This document shows, one piece after another, positions 50,068 through 58,870 of a DNA stretch of 64,000 nt (position 1 is its first letter; every line of letters starts with the position of its first letter). This DNA is from RPQJ01 sp963707145 (lineage in GTDB: Bacteria; Pseudomonadota; Gammaproteobacteria; Steroidobacterales; Steroidobacteraceae), in NCBI GenBank assembly GCA_963707145.1, contig CAVPOQ010000008.1, positions 992,001-1,056,000 of the forward strand, in the 5' to 3' direction. Made by a program: the position numbers and the translations under genes. The notes beneath the pieces are model-generated. The model made no database searches. It saw only the letters and a list, made by a program, of their open reading frames with translations, and was not told the DNA's origin.

Positions 50068-51586
50068 ATGCCCCGTCCCCGCATCGCCGGCCGAACGGCG
50101 TTCCTGCTCACCCTCGGCCTCACCGCCGCCACCGCGCCCTGCGCCCGGGCTGCCGGTCCGGCCGCGCTCGCGGCCGAGGCCCCGCTCGCCCCCGCCGCGC
50201 TGGCCGAAGCCCGTGCCCTGCGCGAACGGGCGCTCGCCGACGACACCGCCTACGAACTGATCCGCTCGCTCACCACCGAGGTGGGCCCGCGACCGGCAGG
50301 CTCGCCCGGCGACGCGCGCGCCGTGGCGTGGGCCGTGGAGCGGCTGCGCGCGCTCGGCTTCGAGAACGTGCGAGCCGAGCCCGTCACGGTGCCGCGCTGG
50401 GTGCGCGGCGAGGCGCACGCGGAGATCGTCGCGCCGTGGCCGCAGACGCTCGCGGTCGCCGCACTCGGCGGCAGCGTCGCCACACCGCCCGGCGGGCTCG
50501 AGGCGGCGGTGGTGCCGTTCACGAAGATCGAGGACCTCGAGGCCCAGCCGCGCGAGAACATCGCCGGGCGCATCGTGTTCTTCACCCACCGCATGGAGCG
50601 CTCGCGCGACGGGCACGGCTACGGCACGGCGGTGGAGGCGCGCGGTCGCGGCGCCGCGGCGGCGGCGAAGCTCGGCGCCGTCGCGATGGTGATGCGTTCC
50701 TCGGGCACCTCGAGCGCGCGCACGCCGCACACCGGCGCGCAGCGCGTGGCGGACGGCATCCCGCCGATTCCCGCGCTGGCGCTGTCGAATCCCGACGCCG
50801 ACCTGCTCGAGCAGCAGCTCGCGAGCGGCCGCGAGGTGCGGCTGCGGCTCTCGAACACCTCGCGCTGGGACGGCGAGGCGCAGTCGGCGAACGTGATCGG
50901 GGAGATCCGCGGCCGCGGCCTCGCCGAGGAGATCGTGCTGCTCGGCGCGCACCTCGACTCCTGGGACCTCGGCACCGGCGCCCACGACGACGGCGCGGGG
51001 GTCGCGATCATGACCGCGGCGGCGAAGCTGGTCGGCGAGGCGCAGCGTCGGCCGAAGCGCACGATCCGCGTGGTGCTCTATGCCAACGAGGAGTTCGGGC
51101 TGTCCGGCGCGAAGGCCTATGCCGCGGCCTACTCGGGCGCGGTGGACCGGCACGTGCTCGGCCTCGAGTCGGACGGGGGCGCGTTCCGGCCCTACGGCCT
51201 CGCGGCGCGCGTCGGGCCCGACCGGCTGGCGCTGGTGCGCGCGATGCAGTCGGTGATCGAGCCGCTCGGCGTCGGCTATTTCGGCACCGAGGCGAGCGGC
51301 GGCGCGGACCTCGGGCCGCTGCGCGAGCGCGGCATGCCGGTCATGGACATCCACACCGACACGCAGCCCTACTTCGATCTGCACCACACCGCCGACGACA
51401 CCTTCGACAAGGTCGACGCCGGAACTCGTCAGGCTCAACGTCGCGGCATTCGCCGCGATCGCCTACCTGGCGGCGGAGGCGGAGGGCGGGTTCGGGAGGC
51501 TGCCGGTGAAGGCCGAGAAGGCGCCGCCCCCAGACGTGCCGCCGGCCGCACCACCGGCCACACCGCCAGCCAGGGCGCGCCAGTGA
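50068..51586 (+). pseudogene. Secreted M28 family zinc peptidase with PA domain (late frameshift)
   Basis: Aminopeptidase- or carboxypeptidase-Q-like enzyme of about 505 residues. A signal peptide (FLLTLGLTAATAPCARAAG) precedes a PA-type insert around residues 130-260 (ENIAGRIVFFTHRM). The M28 zinc motifs are LLGAHLDSWDLGTGAHDDGA, VVLYANEEFGLSGAKAYAAA and LESDGGAFRPYG, and DLHHTADDTFDKVD supplies the last His. All lie before a one-base insertion at about 51421. The displaced tail reads ELVRLNVAAFAAIAYLAAEA and ends in a Pro/Ala-rich stretch with a stop at 51584-51586. Catalysis should be intact. Confidence 0.9.
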
Positions 51587-51607
51587 GCGCGCCGCCGGAG
51601 GCTGCGC

Positions 51608-52516
51608 TCAGTTGAGGGTCTTCTGCGCCAGGTTCGAGACGTCGCTCTCGACGCTGGCCGCCGTGTAGGACTTGACCGCGAAGTACCACGTGCCCGGCGC
51701 GAGGTCCTCGATCATCGCGGAGGTGATCGCCGGGCTGTTGATGGTCAGCGTCTTCGTGAGCGCGCCCGGCGCGAGGCCGTAGACGATGCGGTAGCCCGCG
51801 AGATCGATGAGCGGCGTGCCGTCGACGTTCGACGTCGGTGCCGCCCAGGAGAGCGTCGCGAGGTGGTCGCGGACCTTCACCGAGAACGGCGTGAGCGAGG
51901 CCGAGGCCTGCCCGTCGCTGGCGATGATCACGATGCCGGAGTAGAGGCCCACCTGCGGCTTGAGCGGCACTCCGGAGAGCCGGCCGGTCGCTGCGTCGAA
52001 ACTCGCCCACGCGGGCTTGTTCGAAATCGCGAACGTCAGCTTCTGGCCGTCGGCGTCGCTGGCGGTCGGAAGGAACGAGTATGTCCGCCCGATCTTCGCG
52101 GTGTCCGCCGGCGTGCCGCTGATCTTGGGCGCCGTGTTGCCGCCGGCGACGACGGTGATGGAGAACACCGGCAGCGAGCGCGTGGTCGTGCCGTCGCTCA
52201 CCCGGATGCGGATGTTCGACCACTTGCCCGCGTGCGAGGCCTTCGGCGTGCCGACGAGGCTGCCGTACGTCGTGCTGAACTTCGCCCACGCCGGCAGTCC
52301 CGTGATGCTGAAGGTGAGCTTGTCGCCGTCGGCGTCCGAGGCAGTCGGCTTGAACACGTAGCGCTGGCCGGCGTTCACGGTCGTCGCCGGGCTTCCCGAG
52401 ATCACCGGACGGGCCGCCAGCGCGGTTCCAGGCACGCCGAGCGCCAGTCCGCAGACGATGGAGAACAGCCCTCCGTCACTGGCAGCGCGCATGCCAAGCA
52501 CACGTTTGGATTTCAT
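51608..52516 (-). CDS. Secreted two-Ig (He_PIG/cadherin-like) plus fibronectin III protein
   Basis: Protein of 302 residues from ATG 52516 (MKSKRVLGMRAASDGGLF), with GGAG nine bases upstream. A signal peptide ending TALAA is followed by two putative-Ig repeats. The first opens RPVISGSPATTVNAGQRYVF and the second APKISGTPADTAKIGRTYSF; each has an LTF(S/A)I...PAWA(K/S)F core. A fibronectin-III-like domain closes the protein (ATLSWAAPTSNVDGTPLIDL, ending VESDVSNLAQKTLN). It is a short paralogue of the large repeat gene next to it, whose last ~140 residues are very similar. Likely a surface or matrix protein; the ligand is unknown. Confidence 0.85.
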   Translation of the reverse strand: MKSKRVLGMRAASDGGLFSIVCGLALGVPGTALAARPVISGSPATTVNAGQRYVFKPTASDADGDKLTFSITGLPAWAKFSTTYGSLVGTPKASHAGKWSNIRIRVSDGTTTRSLPVFSITVVAGGNTAPKISGTPADTAKIGRTYSFLPTASDADGQKLTFAISNKPAWASFDAATGRLSGVPLKPQVGLYSGIVIIASDGQASASLTPFSVKVRDHLATLSWAAPTSNVDGTPLIDLAGYRIVYGLAPGALTKTLTINSPAITSAMIEDLAPGTWYFAVKSYTAASVESDVSNLAQKTLN

Positions 52517-52878
52517 CAAAGACCGCTCCGGCCGCGACCGGTGCGGGCGCGGACCAACTGGGTGGCGGGAGTGGCGCGCAAGCTCGCATATGAGACTTAA
52601 TCGCGCAAGCGGAAATCGGGTCTTGCCGCGGAAAAAAGCCGCTGGGGCGCTGTCGGCAGCGGTATCCATGGCGTTATGTCACATCGCGATGTGACATCGC
52701 CGTCATCTGCGCGTCACTTTCGTGTGAGCCATGTGAACGCGCGGCACTGGGCCCGCGCGGCGGCTGCGAACGTCACGAACGGGCGCAGGCCGCGACTCAC
52801 CCCGTCGGGTGAGCGCGGCCTGTGATGGTCGTCGTGCGTGATGCAGCCGTTGCGGCGTCGGCGCCGCGCGGCGCTCGG
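52517..52878. other. Gap between the two Ig-protein genes
   Basis: No gene was seen. It should carry the promoter of the 302-residue Ig protein gene and contains a perfect 22-bp palindrome at 52676-52697. Confidence 0.5.
52676..52697. promoter_or_regulatory. Perfect 22-bp palindrome, candidate operator
   Basis: The half-site ATGTCACATCG is followed directly by its exact reverse complement CGATGTGACAT. There is no following T-run, so it is not a terminator. It lies 160 bp upstream of the Ig/FN3 gene start and 182 bp downstream of the large repeat gene. It suits a dimeric regulator. Confidence 0.55.
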
Positions 52879-55590
52879 TCAGTTGATCGTCTTCTGCGCG
52901 ACGTTCGACAGGTCGCTCTCGACGTTCGCCGAGGTGTACGCCTTCACGGCGAAGTACCACGTGCCGGGCGCGAGGTTCTCGATCGACGCGGAGGTGATCG
53001 CGGCGCTCGCGATCGTGAGCGACTTGTCCAGTGCACCCGCGGCCTGGCCGTACACGATGCGGTAGCCGGCGAGATCGGTGAGCGGAGTGCCGTCCACGTT
53101 CGAGGTCGGCGGCGACCACGACAGCGTCGCCGAGCCCGCGGTCGGCGGCGAGGCGACGGCCACCGAGAACGCGGGCAGCGAGGCCGAGAGCTGGCCGTCG
53201 CTTGCGGTGATCACGATGCCCGGGTAAACGCCCGCCTGCGCCGTGCTCGGCACGCCGGAGAGGCGCCCGGTCGTCACGTCGAAGCTGGCCCAGGTCGGCT
53301 TGCTCGAGATCGAGAACGTGAGCGTCTGGCCCTCGGGGTCGCTGGCCGTCGGCACGAACGAGTACGACTGCCCGGCCGTCACCGAGTCCGCGGGCGTGCC
53401 GCTGATCTTGGGAGGCGTGTTGGCGGCGGTGACCGTGACCGTGAACGGCGCGAGCGAGGCAGACGCCTGGCCGTCCGACACGCTGATCGCAATGCCCGGG
53501 TACGTGCCGGCGTGCGACCACGACGGCGTCCCGCTCAGCGTGCCCGTGGCGGTGTCGAAACTCGCCCAGCCCGGCATGCCCTGCACCGCGAACGTGAGCG
53601 GCTTGCCCTCGGGGTCGGAGGCCGACGGCTTGAACGTGTAGGCCTGTCCAGAGGTCACGGACGTGGCCGGGATGCCCCAGATCGAGGGCGGGCTGTTCGG
53701 CTTCGGCTTGACCGTGATGCTGAACGGCGCGAGCGACGCGGTCGCGGTGCCGTCGGACACGGAGATCGTGACGTTGGCGAAGGTGCCGGCGGAACCGGCC
53801 GGCGGGATGCCGCTCAACAGGCCCGTGGACGCCGTGAACGTCGCCCACGCCGGGCGATTGCCGATGCTGAAGGTGAGCGCATTGCCATCCGGGTCGCTGG
53901 CCGTCGGTACGAAGCCGTAGAGTTCGCCCTCGACGACCGAGGTGACCGGCGTGCCGCCGATCGTGGGCGGCGTGTTCGACACGACCACCGTGAGCGGTGA
54001 ACGCAGGCAGGGCGGTCGAGAGCTGGCCGTCGCTCGCCGCGATCACGATGCCCGGGTAGGTGCCGGCGTGCGACCCCGACGGCGTGCCGCTCAGCGTGCC
54101 CGTGGCGGTGTCGAAGCTGGCCCAGGTCGGCCTGCCCGAGATCGAGAAGGTGAGCGGCTGGCCGTCCGGGTCCGAGGCCGACGGCTTGAAGCTGTAGGCC
54201 TGCCCCGCGGTCACCGACTTCGCAGGCACGCCCGAGATCGTGGGCGGGCTGTTCGGCTTCGGCTTGACCGTGATGCTGAACGGCGCGAGCGACGCGGTCG
54301 CGGTGCCGTCGGACACGGAGATCGTGACGTTGGCGAAGGTGGCGGCGGAACCGGCCGGCGGAGTGCCGCTCAGCAGGCCCGAGCTTGCTGTAAACGTCGC
54401 CCACGCCGGGCGATTAGCGATGCTGAAGGTGAGCGCGTTGCCGTCCGGATCGCTGGCCGTCGGTACGAAGCCGTAGAGTTCGCCCTCGACGACCGAGGTG
54501 ACCGGCGTTCCACCGATGGTGGGCGGCGTGTTCGACACGACCACCGTGACGGTGAACGCAGGCAGGGCGGTCGAGAGCTGGCCGTCGCTCGCCGCGATCA
54601 CGATGCCCGGGTACGTGCCGGCGTGCGACGCCGACGGCGTGCCGCTCAGCGTGCCCGTGGCGGTGTCGAAGCTGGCCCAGGTCGGCCTGCCCGAGATCGA
54701 GAAGGTGAGCGGCTGGCCGTCCGGGTCCGAAGCCGACGGCTTGAAGCTGTAGGCCTGTCCCGACGTCACCGACTTCGCAGGCACGCCCGAGATCGAGGGT
54801 GGGCTGTTCGGCTTCGGCTTGACCGTGATGCTGAACGGCGCCAGCGAAACCGTGCTGGTGCCGTCGGAGACCGAGATGATGACGTTCGCGTAGGTGTTGG
54901 CCGAGCCGGCCGGCGGGGTGCCACTGAGCAGGCCCGAGTTCGCGGTGAACGTGGCCCAGACGGGCCGGTTGGCGATGCTGAAGACGAGCGCGTCGCCGTC
55001 AGGATCGCTGGCCGTCGGCACGAAGCCGTAGAGCTCGCCCTCGACGACCGAGGTCGCCGGCGTGCCACCGATGGCAGGCGGGCTGTTCGGCGGCGGAGTG
55101 GGCGAGGGTGCCGGAGCGGGCGCGGGAGCCGGGGCAGGGTGCTCGGGTCCGGGTCCGGTGTCGGAGCTGGAGCGGGAGTCGGGGTCGGCGCCGGCGTGAT
55201 GCTGGCCGGCGGCGGAATGGTCGCGGCGACTGTGACGGTGAACCTCGGCAGCGCGACCGCGAGCCGTCCGTCCGTCACCGAGACCAGGATCGCATACGAC
55301 CTGCCGAGGTGACGATTGGACGGCGCGCCCCAGATGCGGCCGGTGCGCCTGTCGAACTTCGCCCAGCCGGGCAGGCCGGACGCGTTGAACGTCAGACGGT
55401 CGCCGTTGGCGTCGGTCGCACGGGGCTGGAAGGAGTACATCTTGCCGGGAACGGCGGTCGTTGGCGGCGTGCCGGAGATCACCGGCGCGACGTTCTGTGC
55501 GTGGGCGGGAGCGCCGAGCAGCAGGCCGCCGAGCAGGAGCAGTGCGAGTGTTGCGATCCGCTTGCCGATGTCCAGTTGCGTGCTCATCAA
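52879..55590 (-). pseudogene. Large secreted Ig-repeat protein (about eight Ig domains plus FN3), frame broken twice
   Basis: Reconstructed protein of about 900 residues. The signal peptide is IATLALLLLGGLLLGAPAHA. One Ig repeat (APVISGTPPTTAVPGKMYSF) is followed by a Pro-rich linker (TPAPTPTPAPAPTPDPDP). Seven more Ig repeats alternate between an IGGTPVTSVVEGELYGFVP type and an ISGVPAKSVTAGQAYSFKP type. The FN3 end is ATLSWSPPTSNVDGTPLTDL through SDLSNVAQKTIN. A one-base deletion near 55140 and a one-base insertion at 53994 split the frame. At 53994 the sister repeat lacks the extra G, which proves a local indel. Likely a surface adhesin or matrix protein. It is a paralogue of the adjacent 302-residue protein. 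Confidence 0.85.
53941..55051 (-). repeat. Two tandem 555-bp repeat units in the Ig gene
   Basis: Units 53941-54496 and 54497-55051 are near-identical, each encoding two Ig domains (185 codons). The left unit is one base longer because of an extra G at 53994. A third, more diverged unit lies at about 53390-53940. Confidence 0.85.
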
Positions 55591-55987
55591 CAGCCCCTCT
55601 CTCCTTGGCCCTCGGGCCCCGGACTCAGGGGACAGCGCGACGAGTTGCTGGACTCGGCCGGACGCGACGCGGCAAGCCGCGCGTCCTGGTGGGTTCCGGC
55701 AACCCCGCTATCCTTGGCCTGTGCCGAGGACCGGAGGCTTTGCGTCCCCGCCTTGCGACGGGTTTGCCCTTGACTAGAACGAGGCTGAGTCTGCGCAGAC
55801 CGCCAGCCCTCGTAAACGTGGTCTTGACGAACTGTGCCGGACGGCTCAGTTGACCCGTCCAGCGCATTGACATAAACACCTGCCGCGCACTTGCGGCGAC
55901 TGCATTACGTGCAATCGCGCGCAAGGCACACGACACGGCGCGACGTCGCTTCGATGCGAAACACGAACGAACCCGCGTGGAGAGCGC
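55591..55987. other. 397-bp gap between divergent Ig-repeat and Gcr genes
   Basis: No gene was seen. A TTGACA at 55867-55872 lies 116 bp before the Gcr start, but no good -10 follows at normal spacing. Promoters for both neighbours are expected here. Confidence 0.45.
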
Positions 55988-58054
55988 TTGAAAACCAGCT
56001 TGTTCAGTCGCCGCGCCGCGCGGGACGCGGCCCGCATCGCGCGGCTCGACGCACTGCTCGACGAGCTGCGCGCCGCGCCGCCGCCCGGCACGGGCGAGTG
56101 GCTTGCGCGGCTGGTGCGCAGGATCCGCCCCGCGCGCGGCGAGGATGCGGCGGCCGCCGCGGCGCGGCTGCGCGTGCTGGTGCAGCGGCTCGAGGCCGAC
56201 CCCGCGCTCGCCGCGGCGCTGAACGCGCACCTCGTCGGGCTGCTGTGCTCGCGCATGCACCGCATCCTCTACTCGGACGCGGGCGCGATGGCGAACGAGG
56301 GCTTCACGGGCGGACTCGTGCGCCGCGCGCTCGGCAAGCTGCTGCCGCCCGCGATCGACACGGACTACCTGCGCGGGCTGTTCGCCGAGGTGTTCGACCA
56401 CCCGCGCGACCACGAGTGGCTGGCGGCCGTGCCGCGCGCCGACTGGGAGGCGCTGCTCGGCGCCGTCGAGGTGGACGGCGCGGGCTTCGCGCCGGCGCGA
56501 CGCCAGTGCCGCCACGAGGTGCTCGAAGCGATGCGGCTCGCCTCCGCGCGGCTCGCCGCACTCGGCACCGATGCCGCGCTGCTGCAGTACCTGCCGGCGC
56601 TGGCGCGCCACGAATCGCCGTTCCTGGTGCAGGCCGACGAGGTGCGCGGGTTCATCGCGCGGCAGGGCGATGACGCATCGGCCGCGGACGACGGCCACCT
56701 CGAGGTGCTGCTCGAGCAGTGCGACGGCTACGTCGCCGCGATCCGCCGCCGCTCGCGCGAGGCCGGCGTCGGCGTGAACCTCGTGTTCCTGCTGGCGCGC
56801 ATCGAGCACGTGGTGGCGCGGCTGCGAACGCTGCGCGACCTCGTGCTGCCCGCCGGGCCGGCACCGGCGGCCGGGGCGCTCGCCGCGGCCGGCGAGGTCG
56901 CACCGGAGCACGGCCGCGTGCTCGATTTCTTCCTCGCGCTCGTGCGCCAGGAGAACCGCCGCAACAGCGTCCGCGATCTCGTCAGCGGCACCACCGAACT
57001 GCTCGCGCGACGCGTCACCGAGCAGGCGAGCCGCTCGGGCGAGCACTACATCACCGCGTCGCGCGGCGAGTTCGTCGCGATGTACCGCGCGGCGGCCGGG
57101 GCGGGACTGATCATCGCCGTGATGGCGCTGGTGAAGATCCAGATCGCCAAGCTCGGGCTGCCGCTGGTCTGGGAGGCGGTGGCGTTCAGCCTCAACTACG
57201 GTCTCGGCTTCGTGCTGATCCACGTGCTGCACCTGACGATCGCCACCAAGCAGCCGGCGATGACCGCGGCGACGCTGGCCGCCTCGCTCGACGGCCGCGA
57301 CGACCCGGACGCCCGCCTCGACGCGCTGGCCGGGCTCGCGGCCGAGGTGAGCCGCACGCAGTGGGTCTCGATCGCGGGCAACGTGACGATCACGCTGCTC
57401 ACGGCCTTCGCCATCGCGCTCACCGCGGGCACCTTCCTCGGCTGGCACCCGGTGAGCCCCGCGAAGGCCGCGCACCTGCTGCACGACCTGCACCCGTGGA
57501 AGAGCCTCGCGCTGCTGCACGCGGCCATCGCCGGCGTCTACCTGTTCCTGAGCGGGCTGATCTCGGGCTACTACGACAACCTGTCGCTCTACCACCACGT
57601 GCCGCAGCGGCTGCGGCGGGTGCGGTGGCTGCGGGTGCTGCTGGGTTCCGCGCGCCTCGAGCGCCTCGCGCGCTACGTCGAGCACAACCTCGGGGCACTG
57701 GCCGGCAACTTCCTGTTCGGCTGCATGCTCGGCTGCACGCCGATCGCGGGCGTGCTGCTCGGGCTGCCGCTCGACATCCGCCACGTCGCCTTCGCCTCGG
57801 CCAACCTCGCCTACGGGCTCAACGGCCTCGACTACGCCGTGCCGCTCACCACGGTCGCGGTGAGTGCGCTGGGCGTGCTGCTGGTCGGGCTCACCAACCT
57901 CGTGGTGAGCTTCGGCCTCGCGCTGCGGGTGGCGCTGCGCTCGCGGGGCATCCACCGGGAGCAGACCCGCGGCCTGTGGAGCCGGGTGCTGCGGCGCTTC
58001 CTGGACCGGCCGCGGGACTTTTTCTGGCCGCCGGCGGCGGAGGCCGCAGGCTGA
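55988..58054 (+). CDS. Gcr-type 'site-specific recombinase' family membrane protein (PF10136)
   Basis: Protein of 688 residues from TTG 55988, with GGAG five bases upstream. The N-terminal half is helical and soluble: LLCSRMHRILYSDAGAMANE, HESPFLVQADEVRGFIARQG and FLALVRQENRRNSVRDLVSG. The C-terminal half has six or more membrane helices (GAGLIIAVMALVKIQIAKLG, LNYGLGFVLIHVLHLTIATK, GNFLFGCMLGCTPIAGVLLG). The family is named after a gonococcal Gcr annotation, but no recombinase catalytic motif (Ser or Tyr type) is visible, and the topology suggests a membrane function. It stands alone, 208 bp before the EPS operon. Confidence 0.9.
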   Translation: MKTSLFSRRAARDAARIARLDALLDELRAAPPPGTGEWLARLVRRIRPARGEDAAAAAARLRVLVQRLEADPALAAALNAHLVGLLCSRMHRILYSDAGAMANEGFTGGLVRRALGKLLPPAIDTDYLRGLFAEVFDHPRDHEWLAAVPRADWEALLGAVEVDGAGFAPARRQCRHEVLEAMRLASARLAALGTDAALLQYLPALARHESPFLVQADEVRGFIARQGDDASAADDGHLEVLLEQCDGYVAAIRRRSREAGVGVNLVFLLARIEHVVARLRTLRDLVLPAGPAPAAGALAAAGEVAPEHGRVLDFFLALVRQENRRNSVRDLVSGTTELLARRVTEQASRSGEHYITASRGEFVAMYRAAAGAGLIIAVMALVKIQIAKLGLPLVWEAVAFSLNYGLGFVLIHVLHLTIATKQPAMTAATLAASLDGRDDPDARLDALAGLAAEVSRTQWVSIAGNVTITLLTAFAIALTAGTFLGWHPVSPAKAAHLLHDLHPWKSLALLHAAIAGVYLFLSGLISGYYDNLSLYHHVPQRLRRVRWLRVLLGSARLERLARYVEHNLGALAGNFLFGCMLGCTPIAGVLLGLPLDIRHVAFASANLAYGLNGLDYAVPLTTVAVSALGVLLVGLTNLVVSFGLALRVALRSRGIHREQTRGLWSRVLRRFLDRPRDFFWPPAAEAAG

Positions 58055-58143
58055 TCCGGCGCCGGGCGCGGTCCCGCGGGGTACCCCACGGCACCGACCC
58101 GATTCTTGTATCCTTTCAGCCGGGTTGGCGCGGGGACCTCGCT

Positions 58144-58157
58144 GTGACCGTTGTCAC
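58144..58157. promoter_or_regulatory. Short inverted repeat upstream of the EPS operon
   Basis: GTGAC (58144-58148), four bases, then GTCAC (58153-58157), 105 bp before the RHH gene start. It is a possible operator for the RHH protein or another regulator, but short enough to arise by chance. Confidence 0.3.
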
Positions 58158-58261
58158 GCGCAGAGTCTGTGTCGCGGTGTACATTCCCGCGGTGGCGTGC
58201 CGGCCTCCGGGGTGAGGCGGGACCGGTTGCCGCGGCCCGCCGCGGGCGGTTTGCGGGACCC

Positions 58262-58870
58262 ATGGAAGGCAGGTTTCAGGAGGACGATCACTTGGCCGAG
58301 GCACGCAAACAGGCAGTCTCCCTGCGCTTGAGTGCGGGAGACATCCGCCGGATCAAGAAGCTCGCGGACCGCTTCGGGGCACGCGACTCCGACGTCGTGC
58401 GCTTCGCCATCAAGATGATGCTGCATCGCATGCTGCCGCTCACCGACCCGGGCGTGCAGGGGCGTGCCCTCGTGCCGGTGCTCGCGGAGTGGGGCCCCGA
58501 GGCCGTGCGGCACTTCGAGTTCGACGCGCACACGCTCGAGGAAATCGTCAACGGCGACGCGCCGGACGCAGAGCGGGTGGACCTCGAGGACATCACGCTG
58601 CTGACCATGGTCAGCGCCCAGGAGTCCTACGCGAAGCTGAGCCTGCGGGCGCTGACGCCGCCGTCGAGCCCGCCGATCACCGGCGACCGCCGGGACTCGA
58701 GCCCGGTCAATGCCATGCGGCGGCATCTCTATGCCAGGTACGGCTTCGCCGCGCCCGAATCCAACGGGCGTGGCGACTATCCGGCGGTACGCGGCGGTAC
58801 CCCACCCCCCGCGCCGGCCCCTGACGGCAAGCCCTCCGGATCCAGGGGCCGCAAGGAACGCCGCGGATGA
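58262..58870 (+). CDS. Ribbon-helix-helix DNA-binding protein heading the EPS operon
   Basis: Protein of 202 residues from ATG 58262. Residues ~15-60 form an RHH (CopG-like) domain, ARKQAVSLRLSAGDIRRIKK then LADRFGARDSDVVRFAIKMM. The beta strand QAVSLRL would contact DNA. The middle part (VPVLAEWGPEAVRHFEFDAH) is unfamiliar, and the C-terminus is a disordered Pro/Gly/Arg tail. The last four bases overlap the start of the Wzz gene (ATGA), so the regulator and chain-length protein are translationally coupled. Autoregulation of the polysaccharide operon is a reasonable guess. Confidence 0.78.
   Translation: MEGRFQEDDHLAEARKQAVSLRLSAGDIRRIKKLADRFGARDSDVVRFAIKMMLHRMLPLTDPGVQGRALVPVLAEWGPEAVRHFEFDAHTLEEIVNGDAPDAERVDLEDITLLTMVSAQESYAKLSLRALTPPSSPPITGDRRDSSPVNAMRRHLYARYGFAAPESNGRGDYPAVRGGTPPPAPAPDGKPSGSRGRKERRG

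Noticed and set aside
52676..52697. CRP-type site (TGTGA-N6-TCACA)
   Set aside because: The half-sites are in the opposite order (TGTCAC...GTGACA) with different spacing, so it does not fit the CRP consensus.
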